A stretch of DNA of 64,000 nucleotides from Flavobacterium lutivivi (GTDB lineage Bacteria > Bacteroidota > Bacteroidia > Flavobacteriales > Flavobacteriaceae). Below are positions 9,498 to 17,866 of the stretch, one piece after another. How positions within the stretch are numbered: the first letter of the stretch is position 1; the number at the start of each line of letters is the position of its first letter. The stretch spans positions 248,001-312,000 of the forward strand of contig NZ_BMIM01000002.1 in the NCBI RefSeq assembly GCF_014642275.1. The letters are read 5' to 3'. The notes below the pieces were generated by a model. That model worked only from the letters and a program-made list of their open reading frames with translations, did no database searches and was not told the origin of the DNA. The position numbers were made by a program, and so were the translations under genes.

Positions 9498-10024
9498 TTT
9501 TCTCTTAATCGTTTATAAAACTTAAATCCAAGCATTATTAAAACTGAAAATAAAACAATTCCAATAACGCCATAAATCCAATTGATTGCATTTTTTAAAA
9601 TTACTAAAAAAACCACAGCAAAAAGAATAATCGTTGCGCCTTCGTTCCAAAGTCGCATAAAATTGGATGAATAGTTGAAAATATCTTTTTGTAATTCTTT
9701 ATAAATCAAATGACATTTTATATGGTATGCAAGTAGTAAAACTACAAAACCAAGTTTCACCTGCATCCAAGGCATTTGCAACCAAGCTGGCATTAAATGC
9801 AATAACCACAATGCAAAAAAGATAGCCAATATTGCGCTTGGCCAAGTAATAATAAACCAAAGTCGATAGGTCATTATTTTGTATTGGTTTAATAAAATTT
9901 CTCTTTCGGGAGAAGGTTTTTCGTTGGCTTCAATTTGATAAACAAACAAACGAACAATATAAAACAAACCTGCAAACCAAGTGATTACAAAAATTAAGTG
10001 CAAAGATTTTATGTATTCATACAT
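9488..10024 (-). CDS. hemJ: Protoporphyrinogen IX oxidase HemJ
   Basis: A 178-residue integral membrane protein with four helices (about 5-25, 52-75, 82-102, 130-165). The conserved His9 in SLHLIFVITWFAGLFY and an Arg-rich first loop (VRLFVYQ) match the HemJ/UPF0093 family, which oxidises protoporphyrinogen IX to protoporphyrin IX. The next gene upstream in the same direction is ferrochelatase, the following enzyme, which supports the call. The last codons lie within a repeated spacer word. Confidence 0.88.
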   Translation of the reverse strand: MYEYIKSLHLIFVITWFAGLFYIVRLFVYQIEANEKPSPEREILLNQYKIMTYRLWFIITWPSAILAIFFALWLLHLMPAWLQMPWMQVKLGFVVLLLAYHIKCHLIYKELQKDIFNYSSNFMRLWNEGATIILFAVVFLVILKNAINWIYGVIGIVLFSVLIMLGFKFYKRLREKSN

Positions 10025-10062
10025 ATCAACAGCTATTTACTAATCACTATTTACTACTTACT
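10025..10062. repeat. Spacer microrepeat, inverted partner of 9435-9497
   Basis: Contains TATTTACTAATCACTATTTACTACTTACTTTG. Bases 10031-10049 are the reverse complement of 9450-9468 with one mismatch (TAGTGATTAGTRAATAGCT). The repeat runs into the last codons of hemH. Confidence 0.7.
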
Positions 10063-11073
10063 TTGTTTAAAATCTTTTATCCAATTGGCGACAACTTCAC
10101 ACCATTCGTCTTCATCATTCAAACAAGGAACAGCAAAGAATTCCTTTCCACCGTTTTCGATAAATTCTTCGTTAGCACGCATCGCAATTTCTTCTAAAGT
10201 TTCCAAACAATCGCTTACAAAAGCTGGTGTAACCACGGCTAATTTTTTAATTCCTTTTGCTGGCATTTTGTTGATTTCAACATCTGTGTAAGGTGTTAAC
10301 CATTTGTCGCCTGCTAAACGAGATTGAAAGGTTTGGCTGTATTTTCCTTCAGGAATTCCAAGTAATTCAACCACTTGTCGCGTAGTTTCGTAACATTGAT
10401 GACGGTAACAAAACTCATGTGCTGGCGAAGCAGTAACACAGCATTTATTGTCTATTGTACAGTGTGATTTGGTTACATCAGTTTTACGAATATGACGCTT
10501 TGGAATGCCGTGATAGGAAAACAATAAATGGTCATAATCAAATCCTTCTAAATGTTTTTTAATAGAATTTGCCAATACTTTTATGAAATCGGGTTTGTTG
10601 TAAAAAGCAGGAACTTTTGTCAGTTTCATTTCTGGAAATTTAGTTTTAACCAGTTCATCTGCCAAAGCCCAAATAGTTGTGGTTGATGCCATTGCATATT
10701 GCGGATATAAAGCCAAAAGCATTACGTCAGTTACGCCTTTTTGTTTTAATTCTTGTAAACCTTTTTCTATAGTCATTGTGCCATATCGCATCGCTAATGC
10801 TACTGGAACATCAACTAATTGTTGCACTTTTTCGTGCATTTTTTTTGAAAAAACAATCAATGGTGAACCTTCATTTGTCCATATTTTTTCATAAGCTTCT
10901 GCTGATTTTTCTGGACGAGTTCTTAATATTATACCTCTAACTAATAACGCTCTTAATAAATAAGGCACATCAATTACATATTTATCCATCAAGAATTCAT
11001 CAAGATAGGGTTTTACATCTTTTGGCGTTGGACTTTCTGGCGAACCCAGATTTACTAATAATACTCCTTTCAT
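10054..11073 (-). CDS. hemH: Ferrochelatase
   Basis: A 339-residue enzyme inserting Fe2+ into protoporphyrin IX, the last haem step. The catalytic His188 lies in LLFSYHGIPKRHIRK and the acidic segment SDCLETLEEIAMRA carries the second metal-site residues. Between them is an unusually Cys-rich segment (HCTIDNKCCVTASPAHEFC and following YRHQC) that could hold an Fe-S cluster as in some bacterial ferrochelatases. Its start overlaps the upstream lipoprotein stop as ATGA; hemJ follows after 29 bases. Confidence 0.96.
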   Translation of the reverse strand: MKGVLLVNLGSPESPTPKDVKPYLDEFLMDKYVIDVPYLLRALLVRGIILRTRPEKSAEAYEKIWTNEGSPLIVFSKKMHEKVQQLVDVPVALAMRYGTMTIEKGLQELKQKGVTDVMLLALYPQYAMASTTTIWALADELVKTKFPEMKLTKVPAFYNKPDFIKVLANSIKKHLEGFDYDHLLFSYHGIPKRHIRKTDVTKSHCTIDNKCCVTASPAHEFCYRHQCYETTRQVVELLGIPEGKYSQTFQSRLAGDKWLTPYTDVEINKMPAKGIKKLAVVTPAFVSDCLETLEEIAMRANEEFIENGGKEFFAVPCLNDEDEWCEVVANWIKDFKQSK

Positions 11074-11432
11074 TGATTTATAATACTATCTATTTGTTTT
11101 TGCATTTTTTGTTCCCAATTTTTTCCATTTCGTTTTTCAAGGTATTCTTGGGTAATTTCATCATATTTTTTTTCAGCTTGAGTTAATTCATCAGAAACTA
11201 TACAAGTTGAACTTTTATACAAACCAAATATTCTTTTTATACTGTCTTGTTTTTCTATTAAATATTGTTCTTTTTTATCTCTAGGCGGTAATGGTAATCC
11301 ATGAGAGAATAATTTAACACTATCTTTTTCAATATCATTCTTAGCCATTTTCTCATATTCAAGTATTAAATTGCTTTCATTTTGTTTACATGAAAAACAA
11401 AAAATTAATAATATGACAAAGAGTTTTCTCAT
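11070..11432 (-). CDS. Small hypothetical lipoprotein
   Basis: About 120 residues with a lipoprotein signal, MRKLFVILLIFCFSCKQ (Cys at ~15). The ATG at 11432 shares one base with the AraC stop (TGATG); a TTG one codon earlier is also possible. The mature part is charged and probably helical, with the C-terminal EKRNGKNWEQKMQKQIDSII. Stop overlaps the hemH start as ATGA. No family recognised; its conserved-looking coupling suggests a structural place in the hemJ/hemH operon. Confidence 0.7.
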   Translation of the reverse strand: MRKLFVILLIFCFSCKQNESNLILEYEKMAKNDIEKDSVKLFSHGLPLPPRDKKEQYLIEKQDSIKRIFGLYKSSTCIVSDELTQAEKKYDEITQEYLEKRNGKNWEQKMQKQIDSIINQ

Positions 11433-12304
11433 CAAACATTAACATTCAAATTCATCAAATATTTTTTTGGTGTTGTGCCAAATTTCTTTTTAAAAGCTGC
11501 AATAAAATGACTTCCTGTGCTGTAGCCAATTTTTAATCCTACTTCATTTACATTATATGATCCGCTATCCAATAGTTGTCTGGCATAATCCATTTTATAA
11601 TCAAAAAGAAATCCATAAACGGTATCACCATAAATTTGTTTGAACCCCATTTTTAGTTTCTTTAAACTCAACCCAACTTGCTCCGAAAGCTCTTCAAGAC
11701 TTGGTGGTTCAGCCATATTAGCAATGATGATTTCTTTAGCTTTTTTAATTTTTAAAACATTTTCTTCATCAATCAAAAACGGACAATGCTCTGCATTTGG
11801 GTCTTCACTTCGGTTAAAAAACAAACTTAAAAGTTCATATCCTTTTCCTTTGTAATATAAATTTTTTATCGAAGGACTAAGGTTGTAGTGAAAAAGCTGG
11901 CTAAGCACAATTGCCATCGATGGACTAATGTCGTTTTCTTTATAATATTTTCTGTCTTTGTTTTCTTCACTCAAAAACGGAATGTTTTCAGTGTCATTTG
12001 AAAAAAGACTGTGGAATTTTTTTATAGAAACAATAACCGAAATCACCCAAGAATTTGGAGCAAGTTCAACGTTCATTGGCAATTCTTTTTGAGGATTGTA
12101 AAACAGCAAAGATTTTTCTTCTTTTAACTCGAGAGCATAACTTCCTTCATTAAAAATAAACTTCGCTTTGCCTTTTATTCCAAAGTGAAATTGAATTAAT
12201 CCTTGTTGAACATGTCTTTTAAAATGAAAGCTTTCAGTATCATCACTTTGAAGTCTGATTAGGGTAAAATCATTTTCAATTGTTATTATCTCATGTGAAC
12301 TCAT
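11432..12304 (-). CDS. AraC-family transcriptional regulator
   Basis: A 290-residue regulator: N-terminal sensor of about 180 residues and a C-terminal double helix-turn-helix (ANMAEPPSLEELSEQVGLS and VNEVGLKIGYSTGSHFIAAF, ending FGTTPKKYLMN). The layout resembles PchR-like iron/siderophore regulators. It heads the leftward hemH-hemJ operon and is divergent from hemA, so control of one or both haem arms is a reasonable inference; ligand unknown. Confidence 0.9.
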   Translation of the reverse strand: MSSHEIITIENDFTLIRLQSDDTESFHFKRHVQQGLIQFHFGIKGKAKFIFNEGSYALELKEEKSLLFYNPQKELPMNVELAPNSWVISVIVSIKKFHSLFSNDTENIPFLSEENKDRKYYKENDISPSMAIVLSQLFHYNLSPSIKNLYYKGKGYELLSLFFNRSEDPNAEHCPFLIDEENVLKIKKAKEIIIANMAEPPSLEELSEQVGLSLKKLKMGFKQIYGDTVYGFLFDYKMDYARQLLDSGSYNVNEVGLKIGYSTGSHFIAAFKKKFGTTPKKYLMNLNVNV

Positions 12305-12396
12305 AGCGATATTTTTTAATTCATCATATGATAAAAATCAAATCACCTATTTAGAATTAATCTATATAACATAATTTAGATGCCTTGATTTTATTG

Positions 12397-12428
12397 CAAA
12401 TTTAAAATAAATAACGCGAAAAAGACAA
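12397..12428 (-). promoter_or_regulatory. Putative promoter of the AraC-hemH-hemJ operon
   Basis: On the minus strand TTG at 12428-12426, a 21-base spacer, then a perfect -7 element TAAATTTG at 12404-12397. It would give a leader of roughly 85 bases. Confidence 0.45.
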
Positions 12429-12498
12429 AATGTTGCAAAAATTTCACTGAACGATACAAAAAGTACTTTTAGCGTTATTTTTATAAATATTAGTATAA

Positions 12499-12506
12499 TA
12501 ATTTTG
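12499..12506 (+). promoter_or_regulatory. Putative hemA promoter -7 element (TAATTTTG)
   Basis: Perfect TAnnTTTG match 24 bases upstream of the ATG at 12531. The in-frame TTG at 12504 lies within this element, which argues that translation starts at the ATG. Confidence 0.5.
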
Positions 12507-12530
12507 TTCCACTCACAGGTAAGAGCATTT

Positions 12531-13787
12531 ATGGAAAACGGAAATATAACCAAAGCTTCTTCTTTTTATACTATCGGATTGAGTTATAAAAAAGCAGATG
12601 CCGAAATAAGAGGTAAGTTCAGCCTAGATGAAATTGCCAAATCAAGATTGTTGCATCAAGCAAAAAATGAAGGCATCGAAGCTTTGTTGATTATTTCTAC
12701 ATGTAACAGAACCGAAATTTATGGTTTTGCTCAACATCCGTTTCAATTAATAAAATTACTTTGTGAAAACAGCAAAGGCACAGTTGAAGATTTTCAAAAA
12801 GTGGCTTATGTGTATAAAAATCAAGAAGCAGTTACTCATATGTTCCGAGTAGGAACTGGTTTGGATAGTCAAATTTTGGGAGATTTCGAAATCATTAGCC
12901 AAATCAAAAACAGCTTCATGCAAAGTAAAACATTGCAACTTACCAATAATTTTCTTGAACGATTGACAAACGCAGTTATTCAAGCTAGTAAGAGAATAAA
13001 AAATGAAACTGAAATTTCCTCTGGAGCAACTTCGGTTTCATTTGCAGCGGTTCAATACATTTTCAAGAATGTAGAAAATATTGCTAATAAAAATATTTTG
13101 CTTTTCGGTACTGGAAAAATTGGAAGAAATACTTGTGAAAACCTAGTAAAACATACTAAACATGAGCAAATAACACTTATCAATAGAACCAAAGACAAAG
13201 CCGAAAGATTGGCAAGAAAACTAGATGTTATCGTAAAAGATTATACCGATTTACAACTTGAAATTCAAAAAGCAGATGTTTTAGTTGTAGCAACTGGCGC
13301 ACAAAATCCTACAGTAGATAAAGCTATTTTGAATCTTAAAAAACCTTTAACAATTTTAGATTTATCTATTCCAAAAAATGTTAACGAAAATGTTCTAGAC
13401 TTAGAAAACGTTTCGTTAGTTCACATGGATTTTTTATCTCAAATGACAGATGAAACTCTTGAAAACAGAAAACAACATATTCCTGCTGCAGAAGCTATTA
13501 TTGAAGAAATAAAAGAAGAATTTTTGGCTTGGACAAAACAAAGAAAATTTGCGCCAACCATTCATGCACTCAAAGAAAAATTAAATTCTATCAAAGAAGG
13601 AGAACTAAGTGTGCAAAGAAAAAAAATGAACAACTTTGATGAAGAACAAGCAGAATTGATTAGCGCTAGAATAATTCAAAAAATTACCAACCATTTTGCT
13701 AATCATCTAAAAGATGAAAACACCACCGTTGATGAAAGCATCGATTGGATAGAACGTGTTTTTCAATTAGAAACTTCAAGAAAATGA
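12531..13787 (+). CDS. hemA: Glutamyl-tRNA reductase
   Basis: About 418 residues. Reduces Glu-tRNA to glutamate-1-semialdehyde with NADPH, the first committed step of C5-type tetrapyrrole synthesis. Landmarks: the active-site Cys in LIISTCNRTEIYG, the GLDSQILGDFEI loop, Rossmann segment LFGTGKIGRNTCENL, and the C-terminal helical dimerisation domain. The ATG at 12531 (MENGNITKASSFY) is preferred over an in-frame TTG at 12504, which would lie in the promoter. Stop overlaps hemC start as ATGA. First gene of the rightward haem operon. Confidence 0.96.
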   Translation: MENGNITKASSFYTIGLSYKKADAEIRGKFSLDEIAKSRLLHQAKNEGIEALLIISTCNRTEIYGFAQHPFQLIKLLCENSKGTVEDFQKVAYVYKNQEAVTHMFRVGTGLDSQILGDFEIISQIKNSFMQSKTLQLTNNFLERLTNAVIQASKRIKNETEISSGATSVSFAAVQYIFKNVENIANKNILLFGTGKIGRNTCENLVKHTKHEQITLINRTKDKAERLARKLDVIVKDYTDLQLEIQKADVLVVATGAQNPTVDKAILNLKKPLTILDLSIPKNVNENVLDLENVSLVHMDFLSQMTDETLENRKQHIPAAEAIIEEIKEEFLAWTKQRKFAPTIHALKEKLNSIKEGELSVQRKKMNNFDEEQAELISARIIQKITNHFANHLKDENTTVDESIDWIERVFQLETSRK

Positions 13788-14707
13788 ATAAAACCATCCG
13801 AATAGGAACTCGTGATAGCGAATTAGCACTTTGGCAAGCTAAAACAGTCGAGAAAAAACTCAACGATTTAGGATACAAAACAGAAATTATTGCCGTAAAA
13901 TCGCAAGGCGATATTATTCTCGATAAACCACTTTACGAACTCGGAATTACTGGAATTTTTACTAAAACACTCGACGTTGCCATGATTAGTGGTCAAGTAG
14001 ATATTGCTGTGCATTCAATGAAAGATGTTCCTACTGCTTTACCAATCGGAATTGTTCAAGCAGCAGTTTTAGAACGTGCTAATGTTCACGATATTTTAGT
14101 TTACAAAAACAATTTACATTTTCTAGAAGAAGAAGCGACAATTGCTACAGGAAGTTTACGTCGTCAAGCACAATGGTGGAATAAATACCCTAACCATAAA
14201 GTGGTTGATTTACGTGGAAATGTAAATACAAGAATGCAAAAACTTGATGAAAATGATTGGAATGGAGCTGTTTTTGCCACTGCTGGTTTAGAAAGAATTA
14301 ACCTTTTACCAGAAAAATTTATCGAACTCGATTGGATGATACCTGCGCCAGCACAAGGTGCAATGGTTGTGGTTGCCATGGCAGAAGATACATTTTCTTT
14401 AAATGCACTTTCAGAATTAAATCACATTGAAACTGAAATTTGCACCTATATAGAAAGACAATTTCTAAAAACTTTAGAAGGCGGTTGCACTGCGCCAATT
14501 GGAGCAATAGCAAAATATGACGAACAAAATGATACGATAAATTTTCAAGGAGTTTTACTTTCTATCGATGGAAAACAAAAACTTGAAATAGTAAAAGATG
14601 TTGATGTTTCAGAGTGGAAAAAATTAGGTTTTCATTGTGCTCAAGAAATTTTGAGTAACGGTGGAACTGAGTTGATGGCGGAAATTAAAAAGCAATTGAA
14701 AAAATAA
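13784..14707 (+). CDS. hemC: Hydroxymethylbilane synthase (porphobilinogen deaminase)
   Basis: About 307 residues. Condenses four porphobilinogens into hydroxymethylbilane using a dipyrromethane cofactor attached to the Cys in LEGGCTAPIGA. Other motifs: RIGTRDSELALWQA at the N-terminus, HSMKDVPT, and TGSLRRQAQ. The ATG at 13784 overlapping the hemA stop (ATGA) is the natural start; the frame extends upstream inside hemA only through a TTG. Confidence 0.97.
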   Translation: MNKTIRIGTRDSELALWQAKTVEKKLNDLGYKTEIIAVKSQGDIILDKPLYELGITGIFTKTLDVAMISGQVDIAVHSMKDVPTALPIGIVQAAVLERANVHDILVYKNNLHFLEEEATIATGSLRRQAQWWNKYPNHKVVDLRGNVNTRMQKLDENDWNGAVFATAGLERINLLPEKFIELDWMIPAPAQGAMVVVAMAEDTFSLNALSELNHIETEICTYIERQFLKTLEGGCTAPIGAIAKYDEQNDTINFQGVLLSIDGKQKLEIVKDVDVSEWKKLGFHCAQEILSNGGTELMAEIKKQLKK

Positions 14708-14722
14708 TTCGTGTATTCGTGG
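14708..14722 (+). repeat. Short tandem word ATTCGTG at the hemC-hemD junction
   Basis: ATTCGTGTATTCGTGG directly after the hemC stop; its second half supplies the GTG start codon of hemD. Confidence 0.45.
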
Positions 14723-15390
14723 TTAAAAAAACAACTATATTATCCACCAAAAAGCTTTTACCCAATCAAAAGCAAGCTTTACTCGACGCCAATATTACTT
14801 TGATTGAAGAAGATTTCATTGAAACAAAAATCAAAGATTTTCAATTAAAAAGCATTAATCAAAATCTTATTTTCACTAGCCAAAACGCAGTTCAAAGTAT
14901 TTTACAACATCCAAAATGCGACGAACTAAAAGGTAAAAATATTTTTTGCGTTGGAATGAAAACCAAAGATTTACTTGAAGAAAATGGTTTTAATGTTATC
15001 GCTTACACAGGTTATGCAGCTGATTTAGCTGAAATCATTTCATTGATTTACGGAAAAGAAACATTCACCTTTTTCAGCGGAAATTTACGCCGAGATGTTT
15101 TGCCAAATACTTTGAAAGAAAATGGAATTGCATTCAACGAAATCGAAGTTTATGAAACCTTATTAACACCAAAAAAAATAAATGAAAAACTCGATGGAAT
15201 ACTATTTTTTAGTCCATCAGCAGTTGAAAGTTATTTGAAATCAAATACAATAAAAGACGAAATGTGCTTTTGCATTGGAGAAACCACCGCAGAAGCATTA
15301 GAAAGCAAGAAAATTAAAAACATCATAATTGCTGATAAACCATCCGTTGAAAATGTGATTTATGAAGTTATAGAACACTATAAAAATTAG
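14719..15390 (+). CDS. hemD: Uroporphyrinogen-III synthase
   Basis: A 223-residue two-lobe HemD fold: cyclises hydroxymethylbilane with inversion of ring D. Family sequence is poorly conserved, but FTSQNAVQSI, the second-lobe LFFSPSAVESYL, and CIGETTAEAL are characteristic, and the position between hemC and hemE supports it. The start is GTG (GTGGTTAAAAAAACA); no ATG is available nearby. The start codon lies in a repeated word ATTCGTG. Confidence 0.9.
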   Translation: MVKKTTILSTKKLLPNQKQALLDANITLIEEDFIETKIKDFQLKSINQNLIFTSQNAVQSILQHPKCDELKGKNIFCVGMKTKDLLEENGFNVIAYTGYAADLAEIISLIYGKETFTFFSGNLRRDVLPNTLKENGIAFNEIEVYETLLTPKKINEKLDGILFFSPSAVESYLKSNTIKDEMCFCIGETTAEALESKKIKNIIIADKPSVENVIYEVIEHYKN

Positions 15391-15445
15391 TTTAAGTTTC
15401 AAAGGCAACAACTTTTAAACTTTTAAACTCATAAACTTTTAAACT
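15391..15445 (+). repeat. Spacer microrepeat (word AAACTTTT) between hemD and hemE
   Basis: Four spaced copies of AAACTTTT/ACTTTTAAAC: CAACTTTTAA-ACTTTTAAAC-TCATAAACTTTTAAACTAATG, running up to the hemE start codon. No hairpin with a T run is present, so it does not look like a terminator. Confidence 0.65.
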
Positions 15446-15446
15446 A

Positions 15447-16472
15447 ATGATTAAAAACGACCTTTTTTTAAGAGCATTAAACAACGAAACCGTAGAACGT
15501 CCGCCAGTTTGGATGATGCGTCAAGCGGGAAGATATTTACCAGAATTCAGAGCATTACGTGACAAATATGATTTTTTCACTCGTTGTGAAACTCCAGAAT
15601 TAGCAGCTGAAATTACCGTTCAACCTATTCGAATTGTAAAACCCGATGCTGCAATTTTATTTTCAGATATTTTAGTAGTTCCAAGAGCAATGGGAATTCA
15701 CGTTGAATTGAAAGACAATTTGGGACCAATTATTCCAAATCCAATTCGCACCATGGAACAAGTCAATCAAGTTTTTGTTCCAAACATTCATGAAACTTTG
15801 GGTTATGTTATGGATGCTGTAAAGTTGACCAAAGAAATGCTAAACGATGAAGTTCCATTAATTGGTTTTGCAGGCTCACCTTGGACCATTTTCTGTTATG
15901 CTGTGGAAGGAAAAGGTTCAAAAAGTTTTGATACGGCTAAAGGTTTTTGCTTTTCCAATCCCGTTGCAGCACATACGTTATTGCAAAAAATCACAGATAC
16001 AACCATTTTATATTTAAAAGAAAAAGTAAAAGCAGGTTGTAACGCCATTCAGATTTTCGATTCTTGGGGCGGAATGTTATCGCCAGTTGATTATCAAGAA
16101 TTCTCTTGGAAATACATCAATCAAATTGTGGAAGCTTTGGCAGATGAGACAAAGGTAATTGTTTTCGGAAAAGGTTGTTGGTTTGCTTTAGGAGAAATGG
16201 CACAATCTAAAGCATCAGCTCTTGGAGTAGATTGGACTTGTTCTGCAAGAAATGCACGTTATTTAACAGGCGGAAAAATCACATTACAAGGAAATTTCGA
16301 TCCATCAAGATTACTTTCTCCAATTCCAACCATCAAAAAAATGGTACACGAAATGATAGACGAATTCGGAAAAGACAATTACATCGTAAATCTTGGCCAC
16401 GGAATTTTACCAAATATTCCTGTAGATCACGCGAAGGCTTTTGTTGAAGCTGTGAAAGAGTATAAGAAGTAA
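15447..16472 (+). CDS. hemE: Uroporphyrinogen decarboxylase
   Basis: A 341-residue enzyme that decarboxylates the four acetate side chains of uroporphyrinogen III. The N-terminal signature [17 protein letters not shown], followed by [34 protein letters not shown], and the C-terminal [14 protein letters not shown] are all intact. Length normal. Third-position spacer repeats precede and follow it within the haem operon. Confidence 0.98.
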   Translation: MIKNDLFLRALNNETVERPPVWMMRQAGRYLPEFRALRDKYDFFTRCETPELAAEITVQPIRIVKPDAAILFSDILVVPRAMGIHVELKDNLGPIIPNPIRTMEQVNQVFVPNIHETLGYVMDAVKLTKEMLNDEVPLIGFAGSPWTIFCYAVEGKGSKSFDTAKGFCFSNPVAAHTLLQKITDTTILYLKEKVKAGCNAIQIFDSWGGMLSPVDYQEFSWKYINQIVEALADETKVIVFGKGCWFALGEMAQSKASALGVDWTCSARNARYLTGGKITLQGNFDPSRLLSPIPTIKKMVHEMIDEFGKDNYIVNLGHGILPNIPVDHAKAFVEAVKEYKK

Positions 16473-16534
16473 ACAGTCTCAGTCACAGTTTACAGAAAAA
16501 CTGCGACTGATAACTGCGACTGATAACTAATTAA
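16473..16534 (+). repeat. Spacer microrepeat (word CTGCGACTGATAA) between hemE and hemF
   Basis: CAGTCTCAGT-CACAGTTTACAG followed by two copies of CTGCGACTGATAACT. The CAGTC and GACTG halves are complementary, so the transcript could fold weakly; there is no T run. It fills the whole spacer. Confidence 0.7.
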
Positions 16535-16535
16535 T

Positions 16536-17438
16536 ATGAAAGATAAATTCTATCAATACATTCAAAATCTTCAAGACCAAATCACTTCCAAACTAGAAGA
16601 AGTTGATGGTGTTGCAAAATTCCGTGAAGACATTTGGGAACGACCAGAAGGTGGTGGCGGAAGAACCCGTGTGATTGAAAATGGACAAGTTTTTGAAAAA
16701 GGTGGCGTGAATATTTCGGCCGTTCACGGAAAATTACCCGATTCCATGCAAAAAATGTTCAATGTAGGCGAAGCCGATTTCTTTGCCTGCGGATTGAGTT
16801 TGGTAATTCATCCTAAAAGTCCAATGGTGCCAACGGTTCATGCCAATTGGCGCTATTTCGAAATGTACGATGATAACGGAAACGTAATAAATTCTTGGTT
16901 CGGTGGCGGACAAGATTTAACGCCTTATTATTTATTTGAAGAGGATGCGAAACATTTTCATCAAACGTGTAAAACCGCTTGCGATAAACACAATCCAGAT
17001 TTTTATCCAAAATACAAAAAGCAATGTGATGCTTATTTTTGGAATGCACATCGCAATGAAGCGCGTGGTCTAGGTGGATTATTCTTCGATTATTGCGAAG
17101 CAAGTGATGAGATGAGCATGGAAGATTGGTATAACTTTGTAACAGAAGTAGGGAATAGTTTCTTGGAAGCATATGTTCCCATAGTAGAAAAAAGAAAAGA
17201 ATTACCTTATACCGAAGCGCAACGCACTTGGCAAGAAATTCGTCGTGGTCGATATGTAGAATTCAATTTAGTTCATGATAAAGGAACATTATTCGGACTA
17301 AAAACAAACGGAAGAATTGAAAGTATTCTAATGTCATTACCACCACATGTGCAATGGCATTATGACCATCATCCAGAAGCAGGAAGTGAAGAGGAAAAAT
17401 TAATTAAAATATTGATGTGTCCAATCGAATGGATATAA
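16536..17438 (+). CDS. hemF: Coproporphyrinogen III oxidase, oxygen-dependent
   Basis: A 300-residue HemF: oxidative decarboxylation of coproporphyrinogen III with O2. Signature regions: RPEGGGGRTRVIENG, FGGGQDLTPYYL, HRNEARGLGGLFFDY, GRYVEFNLVHDKGT, and SLPPHVQWHYDH. The use of the oxygen-dependent enzyme with HemJ fits an aerobic organism. Followed 7 bases later by a small lipoprotein gene in the same operon. Confidence 0.98.
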   Translation: MKDKFYQYIQNLQDQITSKLEEVDGVAKFREDIWERPEGGGGRTRVIENGQVFEKGGVNISAVHGKLPDSMQKMFNVGEADFFACGLSLVIHPKSPMVPTVHANWRYFEMYDDNGNVINSWFGGGQDLTPYYLFEEDAKHFHQTCKTACDKHNPDFYPKYKKQCDAYFWNAHRNEARGLGGLFFDYCEASDEMSMEDWYNFVTEVGNSFLEAYVPIVEKRKELPYTEAQRTWQEIRRGRYVEFNLVHDKGTLFGLKTNGRIESILMSLPPHVQWHYDHHPEAGSEEEKLIKILMCPIEWI

Positions 17439-17445
17439 TTTAATT

Positions 17446-17847
17446 ATGAAAAAAGCATATCTACTACTTTTTGCAGGATTTATATTTAGCTGTAATCAGA
17501 TAGAAAAAAAAGAAGCTAAAGATGAGGTTTTAACTCTGGATAAAGCTGAAATTAAATCGGAAGTAAATGTGTGGTATGATAGTTTGGTGAAATATTATAT
17601 TTCAAAATCAGACAAAGAAAGTATTAAAGATGAATTAAATAGTAAAGTTGAACTCGACTGGGAAATTGAGAGATTTGAGAATCAAGATTCCGCAAACTAT
17701 TTTATGGTGAAAATTGGCCACCACATGAGTGATGACGGCAAAAATATGAGATTTACAGCTGATGGCTGGATTTGTTTAGATAGTATTTCCAAAAAAATCT
17801 ACGAATGCGATGTGGCCAATGACACATTAATTGAGTGGAAAAAATAA
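17446..17847 (+). CDS. Small hypothetical lipoprotein within the haem operon
   Basis: 133 residues with lipobox signal MKKAYLLLFAGFIFSCNQ (Cys16). The mature part is rich in Lys, Asp and Glu and ends in DTLIEWKK. No family recognised. It sits 7 bases after hemF and its stop is 19 bases before the hemB start, so it is almost certainly co-transcribed with haem genes. A role in haem or metal handling is only a guess. Confidence 0.72.
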   Translation: MKKAYLLLFAGFIFSCNQIEKKEAKDEVLTLDKAEIKSEVNVWYDSLVKYYISKSDKESIKDELNSKVELDWEIERFENQDSANYFMVKIGHHMSDDGKNMRFTADGWICLDSISKKIYECDVANDTLIEWKK

Positions 17848-17866
17848 AGTTAAAAAAATTAAGAAT

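Noticed and set aside
12504-12530. TTG start giving hemA nine extra residues
   Set aside because: The TTG is inside the perfect -7 element TAATTTTG; the ATG at 12531 gives the usual HemA N-terminus.
16473-16534. Terminator or attenuator between hemE and hemF
   Set aside because: The complementary words are short and no T run follows; the genes downstream belong to the same pathway.
17831-17866. Upstream TTG start for hemB
   Set aside because: It would overlap the lipoprotein gene by 17 bases with a Lys-rich prefix not typical of HemB; ATG 17867 is normal.
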